Assembly (NCBI RefSeq): GCF_018139145.2
Contig: NC_059471.1
Location: 203,069,494-203,133,493 of the forward strand
Length of the DNA: 64,000 nucleotides
Source: Gymnogyps californianus
Taxonomy: Eukaryota > Chordata > Aves > Accipitriformes > Cathartidae
Direction: 5' to 3'
The translations under genes and the position numbers were made by a program. This document shows, piece by piece, positions 59,401 through 64,000 of the stretch. Each line of letters begins with the position of its first letter. The first letter of the stretch is position 1. Below the pieces are notes generated by a model. The model searched no databases and was not told where the DNA came from. It saw only the letters and a list, made by a program, of their open reading frames with translations.

Positions 59401-62400
59401 ACCTCATTAAAAGAAGGAACATCCTTTTATTTTGAGAACATACTGTTTCTATGGCAGGTTGTCTACAATTCCAAAGATTTTCCCCCTCAATTTTTAGCTG
59501 ACCTAACTTGCAAACTAAAGATGTAGTAGAAACTTGAGATTTTTGACTGAAACAAAATTGAGGCATAACAAAGTCTCAGTGGCTGAATCAAAAGTTTCCC
59601 ACTTTTATTCCACTTTATTTAAACTGCTTCTGGAATCTGCATTGTAAGCTGTACAACTGAGGCAAGATTTGTCAGAAGCTTCTGAATACATTAATCTTTT
59701 TAAAGATGTCTTTAACTTCTCTTCATGTGCACTTTTTTGTGCTTTGTCTGTGTTTGATATGACTGCAGATGAGCTGTGTAGCTCCATTTTATATTTATGG
59801 GCATATAACCTCATACGGTCAAAATTATTAAACTTAAATGTTTGTTCCCATTTAAACATAGAAAATGAAGTGATTCACTGAGTTTGGAAATTTCTTATGA
59901 TTTGATGTTTGCTTGGTAACTGTTCAGAAGATGAATTTATAATTCAAGTAACACTCTTGTTTTTATTACATGCAAATATACTCCTAGAAAGTCTATTGTA
60001 TCTGAAAAAAAAAATCTTTCATGAAATACCTTACTGGCTGCAGTAGCAACAAATGCATATGCTAAATCTTCTTATTTTAGCTATATGTACTCCGTATATG
60101 TGCAGGTGTGTGTATTTTGGCAAAACACAAAAAGTTAGTTTTCCATGAGAGTTGTTTGTGGGTTAGGTATTTAGTCTGTGGAAGCCACTGTTGTTGTTAC
60201 TGAACCACATAACTTTGTTAAAACCTTCACTTTGCCCACAAATTCTTTTCACATCTTTTATTTTGTTCATTCTCATTCATTGATAGGTCTCACTTACTGT
60301 CTATTAGATCTGTTAGCAGGAATAATAGATCTTCCTCGTTGTTAAGGTGTTTTACAACAGCAATGCTCACATTCACTTCTTGTTTTGTGATGATACATAC
60401 ATTGCAAGTAGTGTTCCTTTCCCATTTTCTTTTTCCTTATGCATGTTTTCAGCGCACTGGTAAATGCAACCTAGTGCATAAAGTATCACTGATATTTGTA
60501 ATAATTTACTAATGTGGGAAGCGGTCCTTTTTTCCTACTTCTCCCTTCTTCTCTGTTTAGTTATGACAGGGATTTATGAAAACTATCTTGAAATAAGATT
60601 TGGAAGAAAACCATGGTACAGAGTAGCAATAGGTTGTCATCAGTTATTGTGCTTTTTTTTCCCCCCTACTAATTGAGTTTAAATTGAGTTTAATTTGAAG
60701 TAAAATCTCACAACAGATTGTGAGAGATCCTAGTACAGTTGAAAGTAAAGCTGTGCTAATACTGCTCTGTTAATAACAGTCTGACATAGCCAGTGACAGA
60801 TTCTACAGCAATAGTGTTGTTTCAGCAGTGACATTGATTTGTTTATCAGATATGGTATCGAGTTAAACTGTTGCAGAATACAGTAGGAAGTTAGAGATCA
60901 TAGCAGGGTAACAGAAACCAAAAGTATATTTCAAAAAACCCAGCTTGGAAAGGAAACAAGGGCGTGCTGTTTGCCAACAGCTTTGTGCTGTCAGCCTGCC
61001 TGCCTGCTTGCCTGGCTACGCAGTGTCAGGAATCAGAATGAGGATTTAGAAATGCTTATAGTCAAAGGATATAATTCATTCAAACTATAAAAAACAAATT
61101 ATGTTTTAATAATTTCAGGTTCTGTACCTACCACGGAACTTTCTCTGTAAATCTTCTGTTTTTTCATTTCAACTGAATTTCTTTTCATTGTGTGAGAATT
61201 TCTTTGTAAAATAGGAAAACAGCTGATACAGAATTCTATAAAGTAAATACACAGGAAAACATTTCTTCCATTCTGGCTCAATTTGTAATAATCACTGAAG
61301 TGTAATTTTAGCAAGGAACATAAAGATGTCTAATGATACTTCTCTTTCAATTTATTACTCTACAAAAATAATTAAATTGAGATAAAGAAGCAGTAATTGA
61401 AAACATACTGTGATAGTGAAACACACTCGAAGCATCAAGACAAACTGAAGTTATCTGACCAATACTGATTTGAGGGAAAATTCAATAGCATTTTTAAAAA
61501 TTTATCACTGGGAACAGACATCGAATAACATTTTCTTTTCAGGTCTGTTCTTGGAATGCTTATACTCTGTATGTGCTTTGTACTTGGTAAAATGTACAGT
61601 TTATCTCTAGGAAAAGTGGGAGTAGAATAATGCACGCTCTCAGTTTGTCTGTTATTCTGTGTATAATTTGTTAAATCAAAAGCCTCTTCTGGAGTTGCTG
61701 TTCATGTCAGTCTCCCTTCTCCACCCAGCAATTTTGACAAAACCACATATCACACTCGATGATTCAAAGATAAGTTGTTCTTGTATTTTTGTTTATTACA
61801 GTCTAAAAAATAAGGTTAGCATTCTCTCCATGGCAGGTGCACGTTGCCCTCCACCTTTCTGTGGTCCTGATGGGCATAGCTGCCTTACAGTGGTTCCTTC
61901 CACCTTTTGCCCTTTTCCTCTTGACCTATACTCTCCACCTACTTCACATCCTTCTTCTTTAACACTCATTGGGTATGAGTCAATTTTGATTTTCCTATTA
62001 GTTATTGTGCCTGGTTTTTTTTCTTTTTTTTTTTTTCAGACCCCCCCCAGCAAAACAAAACCCAAACCCTGTGTTTAATTTTGCTTCTTGAATTGCACAA
62101 GTGTTCTATGAAGTAGAAAAAGGAGAAGGTAATTACAGAGTCAGATTCTTCTCTCCTGTTGGTGTAAGACAAATAAATTCAGTGATATTACAGCAGAATG
62201 TGTGAAGTGGGAGTGGAATTTGGCTGTTATAAAGCTTCAAGGTTTTAAGACAGAAGCTGATTGTCCTTAGCTATATGTTGGAGGTAATTTTGTTTGAACA
62301 ATGGGGGAGGAAAGAGTAAGTTAGTGTATTCTATATTTTTTAATACTACATTGAAATTTTGCTACAGAATGCTGTATTCTCTCCTTCTAAAAGAGTTTAA

Positions 62401-64000
62401 TGGCAACTAGTAACTAAAACACTTTCTTCAGAGGAAACAAACATGTCTAAAATATTCAGCTATCAAAGAATTCTGATGACTAGCACATACATTGAAGTTG
62501 AAAAAGAACTATTATGTGCATTGCAATATGATATACGTAACAGTTAACAGAGCAGAAAAACTATTCCTTGTGCCCAGGTAAACTATATAGCTTGCTGAAT
62601 GTATTATTTCATTTAAAGAGAAAAAAAAAAAAAAAAAGTGGTGGTGGGGAAGAGAAGATGTTTAAGTATATGCCCCACCATAGTGCCTGTCTGTCCAGTT
62701 CAGAGATACTCTTACCAAAAATGCATCCATATAAATATAAAGTAGATGCTAATGTTGAACTCCACTTTTGGTGCGTATGGATGTATAATAATTATGTATT
62801 ATGTACATGTGTGTATTTATGTAACAATGAAGGAAGAGAGATATATTGATCTAATATGTATCCGGATGCATATATTTTTAATCTAATATATTTAGAAATC
62901 ACTGAAGTGATTCCTGTTCCCCTGGCACTAATGAAATAAACAGAACTTCTGACCATGTAGCAGTGCCTTGTAATCCGTAAAAATTGCTGCCAACTTGAAA
63001 CTAGGTATTTGTAATGTAGTTACATTTCTGTTTCACTGGTTTGTGATGTACTAGTGTGTTAAGGTGTGCTTCTTGAATACTGTAATAGATACTGGCACTT
63101 TACTCAGCTTTTTTGTATTTTTAGTGTGGGCTAACCTCATTTTACAATGTAAAATTGAATGGAAATGCATTTGAATTTAAAAGACAACATAGTCAGATAC
63201 CAGCTAATACTTAAGGGACAGAGAATATGTGGAAACTGGTGGTAGTTGCTTGTGTTTCTCAGATGTATTTGCTGGAATTAATATTTTTAGAGTCCTGTAC
63301 AGTTCTGCTTGCCTTAGGCTGAGTGGTGTGAAATGTAATTGAACTAATGACTCACTGTGGTGAGATCATTTTAAAAAATGTAGTGGGCTTATTATTGTAC
63401 AATACTATGGCATATATTTGCCCTTTTTTCTCCAGTGATGCTGCCTATTTTTGCGTTCTGTTTTAGTCTGTCTGTCAAGCACCCACGGCACACCTTCATA
63501 TCCCTCCTAAAATCCTCTTCTGTATCTGTAGCATATACAGTGTTCCTTCACTAGTTACTCTTTATTTTGTCTAATTTGTGTCAAATCTGTCGTCTCTGTG
63601 GTACAGATCATGTATGATTCTGTTTTATAATGACTGCTGCGTGTGTATAGGATTGCAGATATTCTTACTTGTATTACTCTCTGCTCTGTGCAGAATTTTC
63701 TTCTGCAGACCTCAAAGTGTACTCCAACATGGTATAAGTCCTTTTTTTTTTTCTTTATTTAGTGAAAGATGAAGAACAGTAAATGTAAAAATGAACTTGC
63801 TTATATTCTTAAAGGCAATCAATGACTGTGATCAACATAGCCTTTAAAACCTGACTTAATCTCTCCGACTAATTCCTAGGCTGCATTTTCTCTTTGTTAT
63901 GAAGTACTGCTTCATTGAATCTGACTTTCTAATGAATGAGCTTTTAACACTAAACATGTAGTTCTTGAGGATTTATTTAATTTTAAAAACTAAAGTCATG
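50462..64000. other. COG5 intron 6, right part to window end
   Basis: About 13.5 kb of AT-rich intron. I looked for the next COG5 exon and for an antisense single-exon GPR22, which sits within COG5 in mammals, and found neither. Simple runs include an A-run at about 62615-62638, T-runs near 52095-52120, 56828 and 62020, and a ctgcctgcctgcttgcctgg patch at about 60996. The 57.0-57.9 kb stretch may be an unrecognised old repeat. No gene is supported. Confidence 0.6.

Noticed and set aside
44717..64000. GPR22 nested in COG5, as in mammals
   Set aside because: No frame long enough, or with seven hydrophobic segments, exists on either strand here. In this species it would lie further right.
1..64000. 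tRNA genes, microRNA precursors, CRISPR arrays or bacterial-type operons
   Set aside because: No tRNA box pattern, repeat-spacer array or prokaryotic gene layout was seen. Short hairpins alone are not enough to claim a microRNA.

Overview
The window is vertebrate nuclear DNA, almost certainly from a bird. It has short GT-AG exons in long AT-rich introns, two CpG islands, CR1 LINE fragments of different ages, and two solo LTRs of a retroviral family. One CR1 ends in the tail typical of avian copies. The host is probably not a galliform, because the LTR type looks like those common in Neoaves; that point is inference from memory. There is no operon, CRISPR array, tRNA or rRNA that I can support.

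Three protein-coding genes were rebuilt exon by exon, with every splice phase checked by length. (1) BCAP29 (minus strand, 17377 down to 3854 and beyond) encodes an ER membrane cargo-sorting protein. Five coding exons give the first 197 residues. The C-terminal exon or exons were not found and probably lie left of base 1. (2) DUS4L (minus strand, 32286 to 23561) encodes a tRNA-dihydrouridine synthase. It is complete: six coding exons, 948 nt, 315 residues. (3) COG5 (plus strand, from 33127) encodes a subunit of the conserved oligomeric Golgi complex. Six coding exons give the first 170 residues, and the rest lies beyond the right edge.

Layout: 1-17.4 kb is BCAP29 and its introns, with a roughly 2 kb decayed CR1 at 7.8-9.8 kb. 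17.4-18.4 kb is the BCAP29 CpG island. 18.4-23.5 kb is intergenic, with nothing recognised. 23.6-32.3 kb is DUS4L, carrying a CR1 tail and a solo LTR with a perfect 5-bp target duplication. 32.5-33.6 kb is the CpG island shared head to head by DUS4L and COG5. 33.1-64 kb is COG5; its introns hold a C-run, a 13-bp perfect inverted repeat, a second solo LTR, a G-skewed patch and an older CR1 of about 1.2 kb.

The order BCAP29-DUS4L-COG5, with DUS4L and COG5 divergent and DUS4L and BCAP29 in tandem, matches the human 7q22 arrangement. The genes act in separate processes (ER export, tRNA modification, Golgi tethering) and are neighbours by conserved synteny rather than by shared pathway. I found no convincing new biological system. 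The points most worth a second look are the missing BCAP29 C-terminal exons, the stop-free frame upstream of the COG5 start, the two sense-oriented LTRs and the intronic hairpin.
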